From Carnegiea gigantea (lineage: Eukaryota; Streptophyta; Magnoliopsida; Caryophyllales; Cactaceae): DNA of 64,000 nucleotides. Of the stretch, positions 45,343 to 59,100 are shown one piece after another. Position numbers and translations under genes: made by a program. A model generated the notes under the pieces. That model had not been told where the DNA came from. It saw nothing but the letters and a program-made list of their open reading frames with translations, and did not search any database. The stretch spans positions 1 to 64,000 of the forward strand of contig JAKOGI010002701.1 of NCBI GenBank assembly GCA_029747015.1, in the 5' to 3' direction. The stretch's first letter is position 1. Every line of letters starts with the position of its first letter.

Positions 45343-48300
45343 TACACACCACCTTAAAGAGGATTTTTCCTCAAATCCTGATTGTTAAGCACATGCTCCG
45401 TATAAAGATTAAGGCCTCCCATGTTGAAGGTAGTTGATACTTAATGTCCCCATATAATGCTAACCTATACGCAGTGGCACAAACGTTGACTAGGACCTCA
45501 AAAGGTCTATTTTCCCTAGACTTAGTTGTCCTCGTGGTTGGCGACCTTTCCTTACAGAGACAAAGCCATACAAGATCAGAAGCCTGAACATCTATCCCTT
45601 CCTTATTCTTGTTACCATTGGCCTTATAAGCCTCATTGATTTTCTCAATACGAGACTTGATCTTCTCATGAGGTCTCTTCATCTCATTGACATTAACTTC
45701 AGCCTTAAAGCTCCCCCGATAGTTAATAAGGAGAAGAATGAGATCAATAATAGGGTTGACGCCAAGAAGGTCTCCAATAGAGAGCATCCAGCCTTAGATA
45801 GAGGTCGGTTGTAAGCAAACGCAGCATAATCAAGCTTCAAATCCCATTCCCTCAGGTTATTCTGCACCGAGGTGGTTAGAAGAGTGGAAATTGCCATGTT
45901 GACGACTTCAGTTTGGCCATCTATTTGGGAGCTGTGTTGCAAAGTAGTTTAGTGCCTAAAATATTCCATAAACTCCTCTAGAAGTAGGGTAGAACCTTGT
46001 GTGTCTTTATCACTTTCTATGGTTTTAGGTATTTTATGAAGCTTAACGATCTCTCTAAAGTACAAATCAACAATATGAGAACCATTAGCAGTCTTGTCGC
46101 AAGCTATAAAGTGTGTCATCTTAGAAAATCTATTCACTACCACCATGACTGGCTCCTTCCCTTTATGTGCTCTTAGGAGTGCTACCATAAAGTCCATACT
46201 GACATCTGATTAGGGCTTTATTAAAAGAGAAAGTGGGGTGTACAAGCCCTAATGGAACTGACTCTGGCCTTCTATCATATAGAGTATCTTGAGACAACCT
46301 TGTGAACATCGTCCCCATCCTTGGTAAGTAAAAGTGCTATTGAATGATGTTTAAAGGATTATTAAACCCAGAATGCCACCAAGAGAGCCTCTATGAGCTT
46401 CTCTAACTAGGAGATCCCTTAAAGCACTTCTAGGTGCATATAACTTATTTTCTTTCGATAGAAAATCCTCTTGCATCAAGTAAGGCTCTTATGGGGGGAG
46501 TATCTTTCACCAGCTCCTTAAAGGTTGCATACTCTAAATAGTAAGATTCCATGGATAGTAATCTTGGTAATTTACCTCCTAAGCCTCAGATAAAAGCATT
46601 CTTTCTAGATAAGGCATCAGCAATAACATTTTTATCGCCCTTCTTGTGCCTACTAAAGAAATGGAAAGCTTATAAGCGCTCAGCCCACTTGGTATTGCTA
46701 ACATTGAACTTGAGTTGACCATTGAGAAACTTGAGTGCTTATTGATCTGAATACAAGAGAAAAGCTCTAGGCTTTAAGTAGTGACTCCATGGTTCAGTGT
46801 ATTCTTAATGGCATGGAATTCTTTGTTATATGTTAAATGGGTAAGCTTAGGAACTAAGCTCTTCATTAAAGTATACCACTTGTCTCTTAAGTTGAGTGAC
46901 GATAACTCCAATGCCAACACCGCTGCATCACGCTCGACTTAAGTGAGTTCTCTAACGTTAGGAAAAGTTAGACTAGGAGCTTTACAAAGCTTCCTTTCGA
47001 TGCTTCTTGAGGCTCTTTTGGCTGATAAAAACCGAAAGAAGCTACCTTTATTCATGCATTTTATGAGGGGTGCCTTGATAGAACTGAAATCCTTTATGAA
47101 CCTCACGTAGAAGAAAGCAAGGCTATAGAAACTTCCAATTATAATAGTGGAGTTTGGAACATGCTAAGACTCGATAACTTTAATCCTAGACTCATCTCCC
47201 TACATGCCATCATAGGAAATAACATATCCAAGGAAGAAAAGCCTTAGAGTAAAGAATTCATATTTCTCTAGCTTGTTACATAGCTTTTGTTCCATAATAG
47301 TTGACAAAAATCATCTCAAGTGATCCAGATGATCCTGCTCACCTTTGTTGTACACAAGAATGTCATCAAAACAGACGATAATAAATAAACCAATAAAGGG
47401 TTTGAGTACCTCATTTATGACCCTAACAAAGTTGCTTGGGGCATAAGATAAGCCAAATGGCATAACAAGCTATTTATATAGTCCTTGTTTGGTTTTAGAT
47501 TCAGTCTTCCAATCATCCCATTCCCTCATTCTGATCTGGTGATAATCGCTTCTCAGATCTATTGTGGAAGAGATTCTAGAGCCATGCAATTCATCAAACA
47601 TGTCATCCAGCCTGACAATAGGATATCTATACTTGGTAGTAATATTATTGATAGCCCCACTGTCCACACACATTTGCTAGCTCCTATATTTTATTGGTAC
47701 TGTAAGGGTTTGCCTAGAACATGAACTCATGTTTTCCCTGACATATCCTCTATCAATATGCTCCTAAACATGTCTTTGTAATTCTTTGGTCTGAGTGGGT
47801 TTAAACCGATTAGCATGCTTAGTTGGCAGTCGAGCTTCTGAAGCCAAGTTAATATGATGTTCAATGCCTCTTTTTATGGGAACTCCAAGGCCATATCTTT
47901 AGGGAATACACCCTCAAACTCAAGCAGTAGAGGTTGCACTAGGGGATTGAAGGGTGTTACTTTCCTCCCAGTGTGTTGTTTATTTTCACTATAAGTATGG
48001 CGAGGATGGTTCTTCCTTCATTGATACCTCTGTCCACCCTAGTCCCACTCTTAAATAAGGCTTTCTCTCTTATGTTTCCCACTCCAGGTTCAATTTTGTG
48101 CAATTTACTTCACGTTAAAGTAGTTAAGGTCCATCTTCTACCATGCAATCTAAAGGAGTAAGTGTTGGACATCCCGTGATGTACAGCATTCCTATCAGAC
48201 TCACATGGCCTTCCTAGGAGCAAGTAACATTTATCCATAGGTAAAACATCATAGAGAACCTCACCTGTGTATTCTCTCAAAAAAGCAGCTACTAAATCTT

Positions 48301-49839
48301 ACTTTAAAAAAGCTACCTTACTTCCCTTTTTGAGCCATTGTAGGATGCAAAGTATGGGGTGCTTAATGTTAGGTAGACTAAGCTTGTCCATCATCTCATT
48401 TGTGGTATATATTTGTGCAAATTCCCCCATCTATGATCAAGTTACAATTTTTGCCTTCCATCCTTCATCTAGAGTAGAAGCTCCTTTTAGTTGGCTTTAT
48501 GAGTCACTTCCTTGGTCAGAAGTACTCTCTTGATTATGAGCATCTTTAGCCATTCAAGTACGACATAATATGTCTCTTCTACTTCATCTGATTCCTCTTC
48601 ACTACACTCAACCTCTACATAATCCATGCCCTCAACCTTCTTAATGGTGAGGACCCTTATTTTTGAACAATTAGCTTGAGTAACCATAGGTTTGGCACTT
48701 GGATCACTTCTTTAGATTCTTTGTGAATTCTTTGACAACTTCACTTCCCTTCCCTTTGTACTTGTGTAGCTTAGGGGTGGTCATCTAACTTGTAGGGTTG
48801 AAAGGCTTATATGAAGCGTTAGCCTTGGCAGAGCCTATTCAAAAGGATATCTTGGACTTAAGTTGCTTCTCAACTATAATGGTAAGCTTGCATATGTCTT
48901 TAAGGGTCTATAATGATTGGAGTTCAACCTTATCTAAGATAGCAGGGTTTAAACCCTTAAGTTGTCTAGCTATAGTCTACAAAGGTTCTTCCCTCAAGGC
49001 ACATCAAATCTGGAGTCTCTCAAATTCTCTTATATAATCTTCACCTTCATGTTGCCTTGGTGGAGAGAAGTGACTCTCAAATATAGCTCTTGCTTGTGCT
49101 GGCATATTCCTCTTATCCGTGTGTTCCTTTAGGTTAACCAAAGTGTCAATCCAAAATTTTTCCTCTAGGTCATTAATCCTCTTTAGCTTCTCATACTAGA
49201 GTGAGCCATAATGCTTAAGCTCTAAGATAGTGAGTTTAAAAGCCTTCTATCGTGAGTATCCCTCAATCTAAATAATTTTGTCCAAAGGTTGAACCCATTC
49301 AAGGTGGTTTTTTAAATCAAAGTTGCCATCAAACTCAAGGGCTTTAAGATCCTTGAGATTATCTCCATGAGATCTCTTCATTCTTAGCTTTTTCTCCCTA
49401 TTGGAGGAGCTATAACCTTTTTGGGCAGAATTTAACCCATCGATGGTGGATCCCTCTCTATTCCCTTCTGCTGGGTCAGTGGTTGCTGAACTTTAGCAGT
49501 TAAGTTCCTAGTATATCTTGTAGCTCTAAAATAGCTTTGTCCCTTTTGAGTTCATATATGTGTTCAAAGGAAAGGCCCCTTGGAATTTGAATAGATTTGC
49601 TAAGGATGAGATGCTTCTCCTCATGCATTTTTTATTTGGATAGGAAAAGATGATAGTCATGGCTATTTTGAGGAGCTAGGTGTTTTTGTAACTGAAACTA
49701 TGTTTATTTAAGGGCTCTTTTGTAGCTAAATTAGTACATTCCAGAGTTGAGAAATGATGAAAGCTACAAGCAACTAAGGACTGAAAGCACTAAGGTGAAA
49801 GGAACTCACCAAGGGTAAAAGTTAGTCTCTCACACCAAT
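45343..49839 (-). pseudogene. Array interior B: gag-pol relic (best preserved)
   Basis: Integrase C-terminus and core (45371-46197) read MVVVNRFSKMTHFIACDKT and VDLYFREIVKLHKIPKTI, and later SQIDGQTEVVN. This is the chromovirus integrase, which inserts the cDNA. RNase H lies at about 46600-47100. RT lies at about 47100-47750, including [19 protein letters not shown] and [13 protein letters not shown] (47470-47673). The catalytic box at 47362-47370 reads F-D-D, the only one of the three copies with both Asp residues. The protease region is at 47950-48450, zinc knuckle remnants near 48650-48710, and gag at 48720-49640. Frames are interrupted, so no full polyprotein is possible. Confidence 0.82.
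49825..49837 (-). promoter_or_regulatory. Degraded tRNA-Met primer-binding site, interior B
   Basis: The plus strand reads GTCTCTCACACCA, 10 of 13 matching GGCTCTGATACCA, two bases before LTR 3. Confidence 0.65.
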
Positions 49840-50999
49840 TCATGTATGAACTAAGCGGCAAAGAAGTAAATCCAGTTAAGCAACTAAATAGCTTGGATAT
49901 GACTTGAACTAAAGGATGAACTCCACTATTCAAGCCTAAGGGAATCAGCACTAAACTCCTAAATCCAATGCACCAAAATTTAGATAATGTCCCCACTCTA
50001 AAACACCACCTTAAAGAGGACAAAGTGAAAGAGATTTGGAGGAGTTTTGATTACAGGAAGCGATAAATTTCACTCGAATTTCACACTAGGCCATAGAAGG
50101 CTACTGGAGAGGGCTTATATACTCCTGCTAAAGGTGACCTTGCAAACCATAAAAGGTTTATAAGCAAAAGGCAAAAACCAACATACTTTATAACGTGTAC
50201 AGCTCCCTTTCCAGCAGTTGGCCTAGGAACTAGCTCAAATGACAATTGTTGCATTAGCCTAATCAACTTTAAACCCCCAAACCCAATGAAATACGTAATT
50301 ATAGTTGTGGAAAAACATACAATGAGTCACAATTGTAAGGAAACCTAAAAGTAGACATATTAGCAAGTAAAAGCTACGAGTGGGCTAAATTAAGTTGTCT
50401 GGTGGTCCAAAGAGTTTTCTTTGATCCTTATTGGTCCTTAGCTGCATCCTCATACTTCTAGCTGGTTAAAGGGTCATATAACACTTCTGAAACTTTTTAA
50501 CAAGTAACCATGGGCTTTAGGTGCATTAAAACCAACTTAAAAGCATTGATCATCCAAGATGCTCTAACCCAACCTACACTGCTTTTCTAACAGTGTGTAA
50601 TCTTCTTACTGTGATGACTCATGTTGTTTTAGATAGAATTGAGATGAGAACATGAAATTGGACATCCTAAACTTTAAATGAAGTATAATATTGGATAAGC
50701 TTCTGGCTTCATGGCTCTCTTAAGAACTCCCTTGAAATTGGACTTAACTTGCAATGTCCTAAGTAGACTACAATGATCTTTATTTTATTACTATGGCCAA
50801 GGCTGAACACTTAGCCCTAAAATGATTACTTAGAGTTGAAGTTGACTTCCTATTAGAGTCTAGCATAGTAGGGTTCTTCCTACATAAGCCTCAAATGCTA
50901 ACTGTTTGGGGTTCATACAAAAAGGCCTCTCGATGATGAAGTATGAGTGTGAGGCTCATGTCTTTCTACGTAGCTTGGCTTGAATCTTGGAATGAATCA
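49840..50999 (-). repeat. Array LTR 3
   Basis: It begins TCATGTATGAAC and ends GGAATGAATCA, followed by the polypurine complement. The integrase frame of interior C runs through the polypurine tract and about 34 nt into this LTR (frame end at 50966). Confidence 0.8.
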
Positions 51000-53900
51000 T
51001 CCTCGACACCTTGAAGAGGACTTACCCTAAAATCCTCATGGTTGAGCCTATCCTCTACAAAAAGATTAAGGTCCTCCACATTAAAGGTGGTTGATACATT
51101 AGTGTCCCATAGCAGCACTAACCTGTAAGCAATGGCTCCCACCTGGGCCAAGGCCCTAAAAGGTTAATCTACCTTGGACATAAACTTATTCTTCCTCTAG
51201 GTTAGGGACCTTTCCTTTCTGAAATGAAGCAGTGTAAGATCACCAGGTTGGAACTCCATCTCTTTCATATTCTTATAGACTTTGGCCTTATGAGCCTCAT
51301 TTATCTTTTCAATTTGAGCCTTGATCTGATCATAAAGTTCATTCATTTCCTAGTCTTTAACTTCAATCTCAAAGCATACTCTATAGTCAGTATGAGGACG
51401 AATAAGATCAATACGTGTAATAGGATTGACCCCATAAAAGGTCTGAAATGAAGAGCATCCAGTAGACTTGGCTAGAGTCCTATTATAAGAAAACTCAGCA
51501 TCAGAAAGCTTCAAATCCCATTCCCTCTGGTTCTTTTACACCAAGGTACATCAAAGAGTGGAAACTTCCATGTCGGTAACTTCAATTTGGCCATCTATTT
51601 AGGGGTGGCAGGTTATGGAGTAAAGTAGTTTGATGCCCACAAGATGACATAAACTCCTCCAGAATGGAACAAAAGCTACTTGTCTCTATCACTACTTTGG
51701 TTTTAGGGACTTCATGAAGATTGATGATCTCTCTAAAGTATAAGTCAGCAGTTTGAGAAGGATCATCAATCTTGTGCAAGCTACAAAGTGTGTCATCTTG
51801 GAAAATCTATCCACTACCACTAAGACTAACTCCTTCTGCTAATGTGCTCTTGGGAGTGCTACCACAAAGCCTGTACTGACATTTGCCTAGGGCTTTATTG
51901 AAATAAGAAGTGGGGTCTACAAGCCCTAATGGAACTGACTCTTAGCCTTGTGTCATATAGAGAATCTTAAGACAACCTTGTGAACATCATCCCTATTCTT
52001 AGCCAATAAAAGTGTAATTTAAAGATGTCCAAGGTCTAATTCAACCCAAAATGGCCATCAAGAGAGCCTTCATAAGCTTCTCTAACCAGGAGAATGCTTA
52101 AAGGACATCTAAGCACACACAAATGATTTCTTCTTAAAAGCAAACCCTCTTCTGTCAAGTAAGGACCTTATAGGGATATATCTTTTACCAGCTCCTTGAA
52201 GGTTGCAAACTTTAAATAATATAGTTTCATAGACTGCAATCCTAGTAGTTTAGCTCATAAGACTTAGATTAAAGCATTCCATCTGGATAAGGTATCAGCA
52301 ATGACATTTTTACCCTTCTTTTGTCTAGTAGAGAAATTGAAATCCTTCAAGTGCTCAGCCCATTTAGCATGCCTAGCATTAAGCTTGGGTTAACCTTTGA
52401 GAAACTTAAGTGCTTGTTGATCCTAATGCAAGACAATAGCTTTGGGCTTTAGGTAATGACTCCATGATTCATGTATTCAAATTAGCAAGGAATTCTTTAT
52501 TATATTTTGAATAGATGAGCTTCAGTCCACTAAGCTTTTCCTTGAAGTAGGCTATTGGTCTCTTGAGCTAAGTGAGAGCAGCTCCAACGCCAACACCACT
52601 AGCACTATACTCCTGCTCAAAGAGTTCTCTAGAGTTAGGGGAAGATAGATTAAGAGGTTTACATAACTTCCTGCTGATGCTTTTAAAGGCTCTCCGAGAT
52701 GATGAGGACCAGGCAAGGGGCCTTTCTTTGTGCATTTTGTGAGGGGTGCCATGATAGAACTGAAATCCATTATGAACCTCCTGTGAAAGGAAGTAAGGCT
52801 ATAAAAACTTCTGAGTATAGTGATAGAGTTTGAAACATGCCAGGACTTGATGGCTTCAATATTAGACTCATCTACCTACATACCATCACTAAAACCAACA
52901 TATCCAAGGAAGAAAATCTGCTTAGTCTTACTGTATAGAAGAATGGCATTGAAGTATACTATAACAAATAAGCCAATGGTCTGAGCACCTCATTCATGAG
53001 CCTTATGAAGGTGCTTAGGGCAATGGATAAGTCAAATGGCATAGCAAACCATTCATATAATCCTTATTTGGTTTTAAATACAATATTTCATTCATCTCAT
53101 GCCCTAATTTTGAAATGGAGATAACCACTTCGAAGATCTGATTTGGAATAGTTTCCAGAGCCATGCCATTCAACCAACATGTCATCAAACCTTGGGATAG
53201 GGTATCTGTCCTTTATTGTAATATTACTGATGACCTTGCTGTCTACACACATTCTCTAATTACCATATTTATTTGGTACTAAGGTGGTTGGCATAGAATA
53301 TGGACTCGTGTTTTCCCTCATATATCCTCTATCATTAAGCTCCTGAACCTGTCTTTGCAATTCTTTTGTCTTAGTGGGGACAGTAGGGCTTTTGGAACTA
53401 AGTTAATATGATGTTCAATCCTCCCTGAGGGGGGTGTCTAGGAGGTAAGTCTTTGTGGAATACACCCTTAAACTCAAGAAGTAGGGATTGTACTAGGGGG
53501 TTAAGGGTTGTCACTTCCTTCCCAATTTGTTTCCAATACAAGAATAACAAAGATGGTCCTCCCTTTGTTGATGGTTCTTCCATTCAATTCTGACTCATAA
53601 ATAATGTTTCCTCTCTTATGCTTCCCACTTCAGGTTTAGTTTTGTGGACTTGAGTTTAGGATAAAAGGGTTAAGGTCAATTTTCTACCATATAGTCTAAA
53701 GGAGTAACTGTTGGACATGCCATAATGTAAAGCATTCGTATAATTCTACTATGGTCTTTCTAATTGAAAGCGACATGCATCTATAGGTGAAAAGATCGCA
53801 AAAAACCTCGTCATTATATTCTCCTGCAGAAAATGATGTTAAAGCTTGCTTATACATAGTTAGCTCTCTTTTATTTTTGAGTTATTGCAAGGTCTAAGGC

Positions 53901-55035
53901 TTCACGTGCTCAACGGTGTGCTAACCAAGCTTGTCAATCATTTCAATTGAGTCCCACATTTGTACAAATTCCCCCATCTATGATCACGTTATAGGTTTTG
54001 CTCTCACCTTGCATATGGGGTGGAAGATTTACTTCTTTTGGTTAGCCTCATGAGTGCCTTAGTGTGAAGTACTCTGTTGATTGTGAGCATCTTTGCCTTG
54101 TAAGACTTAAGATGTATCTACCTCTTTATCTGATTTTACTTCACTATCCTTCACCTCTATATAATCTATACCTTAATCTCCTTAATAATGAGGACCCTCA
54201 TATTTAAATGATTAGCTTAAAACTAGCCATATCTGTTTCACGGGAATCACTTCTTTGGATTCTTTAGGACTTCTTTGGCAACTTTATTTCCCTTCCCTTT
54301 GTCATCGTCTTCCTTAGGGGGTTTATCTACCTTGTAGTGGCTAAAAGGCTTGAATGAAGTGTTAGCCTCGGCAGAGTCTGTTGGGAAGGATTTCATAGGC
54401 TGTAACAAGTTTGAAAGCATTCTCACTTAAGCATCCCTTGTTCTAGACAATTCTATTCAAAAACTAAATGAATTCAAGGCAATTATTAGGCTTTATCTTG
54501 CCATCAAACTCAAAGGTGTCAATTTTAAGGTCCTCGAAATCGTCTCTATAAGACCTCCTCCTTCTTGGTCTTATCTCCTCATTGGAGTTATAAAATCTCA
54601 GATATTTTAATGCAAAATCTTAACCATGGAGGGGGGCTCAAAGGCGGATCCCTCTCTCTTCAACTTAGCTAGTATAGTAGCTACTAAACTTGAGTAGTCA
54701 AGTTCTTAAGATTATCTTACAGCTGTAAAATAGCTTTATCTCTTCTTAGTTCATATGCTTGCTATAAGAAAGCCCCATTGGAACTCTAAAAGATTGTTGA
54801 GAGGAGATGTTTCCCTCTCAGACGTTCTGCATTTGGACAAAAAAAAGGGATAGTTCTAGCTATTTTGAGGAGCAAGGTGTTATTGTAGTTGAAATTGTGT
54901 TTCTCTAAGGGCTCTTTTGTAGCTAAATCAATATGTTCCAAAGTTGAGAACTGGCAAAGCTAAAAGTAACAAAAGACTAAAAGCACCAAAGTGAAAGGGG
55001 CTCACTGAGGCTCAAAGTTGGGCACGGATACCAGT
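51000..55035 (-). pseudogene. Array interior C: gag-pol relic with gag deletion
   Basis: The integrase C-terminal frame 50966-51151 reads STTFNVEDLNLFVED and ends in a block equivalent to the chromovirus EDLRTNPFQ-type tail. Integrase core pieces lie at 51582-51860, RNase H at about 52270-52700 (52552-52770 covers MAPLTKCTKKG), RT at 52700-53350, protease at 53600-54000 and gag at 54180-54850. The RT catalytic box at 52942-52956 reads YFNAI, so both Asp residues are lost. Compared with interior B, about 400 bp of gag is missing at roughly 54400 (equivalent to 48860-49230), which explains the shorter period. Stops are frequent. Confidence 0.8.
55021..55033 (-). promoter_or_regulatory. Degraded tRNA-Met primer-binding site, interior C
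   Basis: The plus strand reads GGCACGGATACCA, 11 of 13 matching GGCTCTGATACCA, two bases before LTR 4. Confidence 0.7.
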
Positions 55036-56196
55036 TGGCGTATGAACTATGCAGCAAGAAAGAAAATCTTATCAAACAATTAAATAGCTTGGATATGACT
55101 TAAACTAAAGAATGAACTTCAGCATTCAAGCCTAAGGGAATCAACACTGAATGCCTAAACCCAAAGCACTAAAATCTAGATAAGGCGCCCCACTCTAAAA
55201 CATCACCTTAAAAAGGATAAAGTTAAAAAGATTTGAGAGAGTTTTTACTATAACGTGGATGACTTTTACCCATATTCAGCATTAACTCATGCAAGAATAA
55301 TAAAGGGGGCTTATATACTTCATCTAAGCTGACCTAACAAACCATAAAAGATTTATAAGCCAGAGGCTTAAAATAGCAAACTTTATAACTTACACAACTC
55401 CTTTTCTAATTGCTAGTTTAGCTGTTAGCCAAAATAACTTAATTACTGCATTAGTCAAATTAACTTTGAAATTTAAACCCATTTAAGTACATAATTACAT
55501 TTATAGGAAAATATAAAATGGGTCACAATTACAAACCCCCCCCCCAAAAAAGGTAAATTAGCAAGTGGAAGTTGCAAGTGCGGTGAGACTTAGACTATCC
55601 AGCAATCTGAAGGGGTTCTCTAATCTTAGCAGGTCCTTGGCTATATGCTTGAGCTTCTAGCTAGTTAAATGGTATTATACTCCTTTTAAAACATCTTGAT
55701 AAGTAATCATGGGCTTATGGTCCATTAGAACTAGCTCAAAAGCATTGATAATCCAAGATGCCCTAACCCTCCTGCACTGCTTTTCTAATAATATCCAATT
55801 TTCATGCTATGGTTACTCGTGGTGTGGTTTCAGATGGGAAATGAGATGAGAATTTGAAAGTAGACACATTGATCTTCAAATAAGGTATAATATTAGCTAA
55901 GGTTCTAGCATGAAGACTTTTGAAAACCCCCTTGAAACTAGACCTAGCCTGCATTATCCTAAGTCAACTACAGTGAACTTTGTTAAGCTACTATGACTAA
56001 CGCTGATCACTTAACCTCAAAATGATTACTTCAAGTTGAAGTTAACTTATTAAGGAGTATAACATAGCATGGCACTTCTCATGCAAACCGTAAATACCAA
56101 CTCTTTGGCTCACAAATAAAGGCCTTTTAATGATCAAGTACGAGTGTTAGGCTTGTGTCTTTCAAGTTGGGTTCTCCTTAATCTTGGAATGCATTA
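55036..56196 (-). repeat. Array LTR 4 (outer 5' LTR)
   Basis: It begins TGGCGTATGAAC and ends near GGAATGCATTA. The right flank lacks the polypurine complement and integrase tail seen after the other LTRs, so this is the outer 5' end of the array. Confidence 0.8.
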
Positions 56197-59100
56197 CTCC
56201 ATTGAATATTGTGGGAGTTAAAACTCGAATATAAGATTACAGTGAAAGCCCATCTACACATGCTGTAAAATCTCAATGTGGCTGCAGGATGGTGATAACC
56301 AGGTCCCTGCTAGAACAATGTACCATAACTTAGGTAGTCGCCATAGCTCAGCAGAGGTGGAGACTAAGAACAGGAGTCTTCCTCTCTCTGGATTCCCAAA
56401 TATAAAGTACCCATACCCTAAGGGGGAGGTGGCTCTTACTACGAGCTCACAAAAAGTGCATGACTTTGTTATCCTCCCCCATAAGCTATAAGTAATACCC
56501 CCAGGGACAATGGCATTAAGGAGAAGTCTTGAGAGTACCAGAAGCAGAAGCTGCCATAGTGGCTTGCCTCGAAGAGTAGGGAAGAGGTTATCGCCCTTAA
56601 GTAGTAGAAACCTCTCGGCCACGGTGTTGAGAAGCAGCCTATGATATACATTGAATTTGCAAAGAAAAAAAAAAGAAAGAAACTTTGACAAATGTAAAGA
56701 AAAAGCTAAGTTAAGGTAATTCTAACTCAACCATGTTGTCCCCCTGATGATAGTTGCACTACTACCTGATCTGATGAATAGTAGCTTTTAGTCTACCCAT
56801 AACTTTTATCATTGTTATGCTCTCTTCCCCATGGAATATGCAAGGGAAACTAGAAATGACAAGCAAAAACCAAACAAAAAGAAAGAGCTAATGATAATAG
56901 AAAAGTGCCTGACCCCTGCCAATCTAAGGAAATGTTCTAAAACTCAGGGATGGTAGTGTCTTTGACCTCCTTAATCCCTTCATATTGCTACACCTCGAAG
57001 GCATCGGTGTGCCTTATGTCGATGCATCATTTGGACACCCTAACGATACTATAAATTACAAACAGTCATAAAATGACAATCATGAAAAGTGAGCTTGACA
57101 AACAAACATAAGCAAACTAGGGGCTTACACTTAGAGCAATAAGGCAATTAGCTGCCCTTGAACAAACTCGCCACAGTCTCCCTCTTCCAGGTAGTAAACA
57201 TAATCCTCTCACCTAAGCACTCAGTAATCTACTCCAGGGCAAGGAAGGATGAAAACATAGCGTACATATGTGGAGGCACCGACCTCTAAGGCACCATTGA
57301 GCCAGGGATTAATTGGTGGTTTACCTACTCACTGAGGTACCAAACATACCCAAAAGGCCCCTCAATAAGGATTCTTTGATAAGAAAGAGCTCAGGTCTGG
57401 CTAATAAAATTGGGGATACTCCCTGACATCAACCAATGAATCCTAGATCACCAAAAGCAAAATAAAAAGTGAACACTTAAAAGGCTTAAAAGCAAAGACA
57501 TTCAAAGAACCAAGCGAATAGAAACGTCCTTACATTCCCAATGATTTGGCCATTCAAGGACAACATAAAATTGCTGATTTCTTTCAAGGTTAGGGCCTTA
57601 CTCGTGCAGTTGTTTTAATTTCACTATAATATGAAAGGAAATCATCTAGCATCTTTAGTACCAAGAGCAATCTTGGGGAACTGCTCTAGAAACCAGCTAT
57701 GCCAAAGGAAAAAGAAAGATCAGAATGATGCACTGAAACACTCCAACACATAAATAAAACAAGTAAGTGAAGCTCACCTTAAGCACTTTTCAAAAGCCTC
57801 CTAAGGTCACCACGAGCTAATTCTTTCTATTCCACCAATAAGTTGACCTCATATACTTGAAGAGGTAGCAAAAGCTAGGGTGTCTCAGTAAAAATTATCC
57901 AGCGCAGTAAGATCTTCCAAGTTTTCATCAAATGAAGATAGCAGTGGTTTCTCTTATCAGAGAAACTTATGCAACCGAGCAAATATGCTATGAAAGGGCA
58001 AAAGATATGCTTATAAAAAAGGTCATCCAAAGAACCTCCAAGACCTCTTTGATCATAGAGTATTGGATGAAGTGGGACTTGAGAGGCCATCTCACGATCA
58101 AAGACCTAGACAACTTCACGTGTGTTTGTCTCTCCAGCTTAAAGTCTAGGTAGTACTTCTACGGTATTGACCTGAAAGGAACCCTCATCAGCATGCAGTA
58201 ATCTATAGGGGCATATCACCAACCCACCCAAAGGACATTAAAAGGTGTTAGTAGTTCCCAAAACATCCCTATTAAACCCCTAAGAAGGTAACTATCAATT
58301 TTTATCCAGGCCTCACAGACCTTGATCAGATGGTTGAAGCCATCGCATATCACCATCATTTTAATGATGCTGGGAAGCCTCCTATGAAGGCACTCAATGT
58401 CTTGTATATTCTAGAATCTCTTCACAAATTCTTGGTTCTACAAAGTAAAATTGAAAAGTAACATCTCATAGCGACTTTAAAGAAAATTTAGGAACCCCCC
58501 CAAAAAAGGAGAAACCATCAATGAAAAGAACTTATGACACACTTATAAGCAGTTATGGAAATGCGGTGGTGCATAGTTTTATAGTACAACAAGTTTGAAG
58601 AGCTAAACCTATACTCATCCTTAAGTAGTCAATCGACGGCTCGACAGTGAGAAGGACCAGGTTGTATGTTAGCCATAATCTACATGTAAAGCATCAAAAA
58701 TTTAGTTTGCAAGTAGAAACAATGGAGGTCAAACACCCTACAATACTTAAAAATACACAAAAGAATTTCGATGATAAGTTCACATCAATTTGGTAGAATC
58801 AATACTAAAACCTACAAAAACAACTAAGGAGCAAGAATCAAAACTAACTTTCACTCCTAGTAGTTCTCTACACTCTAGAAACATCCTAAACACACAAAAT
58901 TTGTCCATTAGATCCTCAAAAATGAAGGATCACAACCAAACCATGCAAACCCTCAAATCAGCCAAAGTAGGCATGAAATTCGAAATTCAACAAAAATTTC
59001 CAAGAATTAAGCAAATAATGCAAAAATAAACAAGAATTGAGCAATTACCTAGAGAATTTGAGCAGAATTGAAGCCTTGGAGAGCTTCGAGACGCCAAAAT

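Larger units (their letters stand above)
38644..56196 (-). mobile_element. Tandem chromovirus array: four LTRs, three gag-pol interiors
   Basis: Four related LTRs of about 1.1-1.2 kb alternate with three gag-pol interiors, all with sense on minus. The periods are about 5560, 5640 and 5200 bp. Each inner LTR has a primer-binding-site relic on its left and a polypurine tract on its right, so each serves two neighbours. The first LTR lacks the primer site and the last lacks the polypurine tract. Integrase, RT and gag motifs place the family among chromoviruses of the CRM/Reina/Galadriel kind. The copies are well diverged from one another and full of stops, so the array is old. Confidence 0.85.

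Noticed and set aside
56254..56691. 145-codon minus-strand frame
   Set aside because: It has no recognisable motif, shares its span with an open plus-strand frame, and has no gene context. Likely chance.
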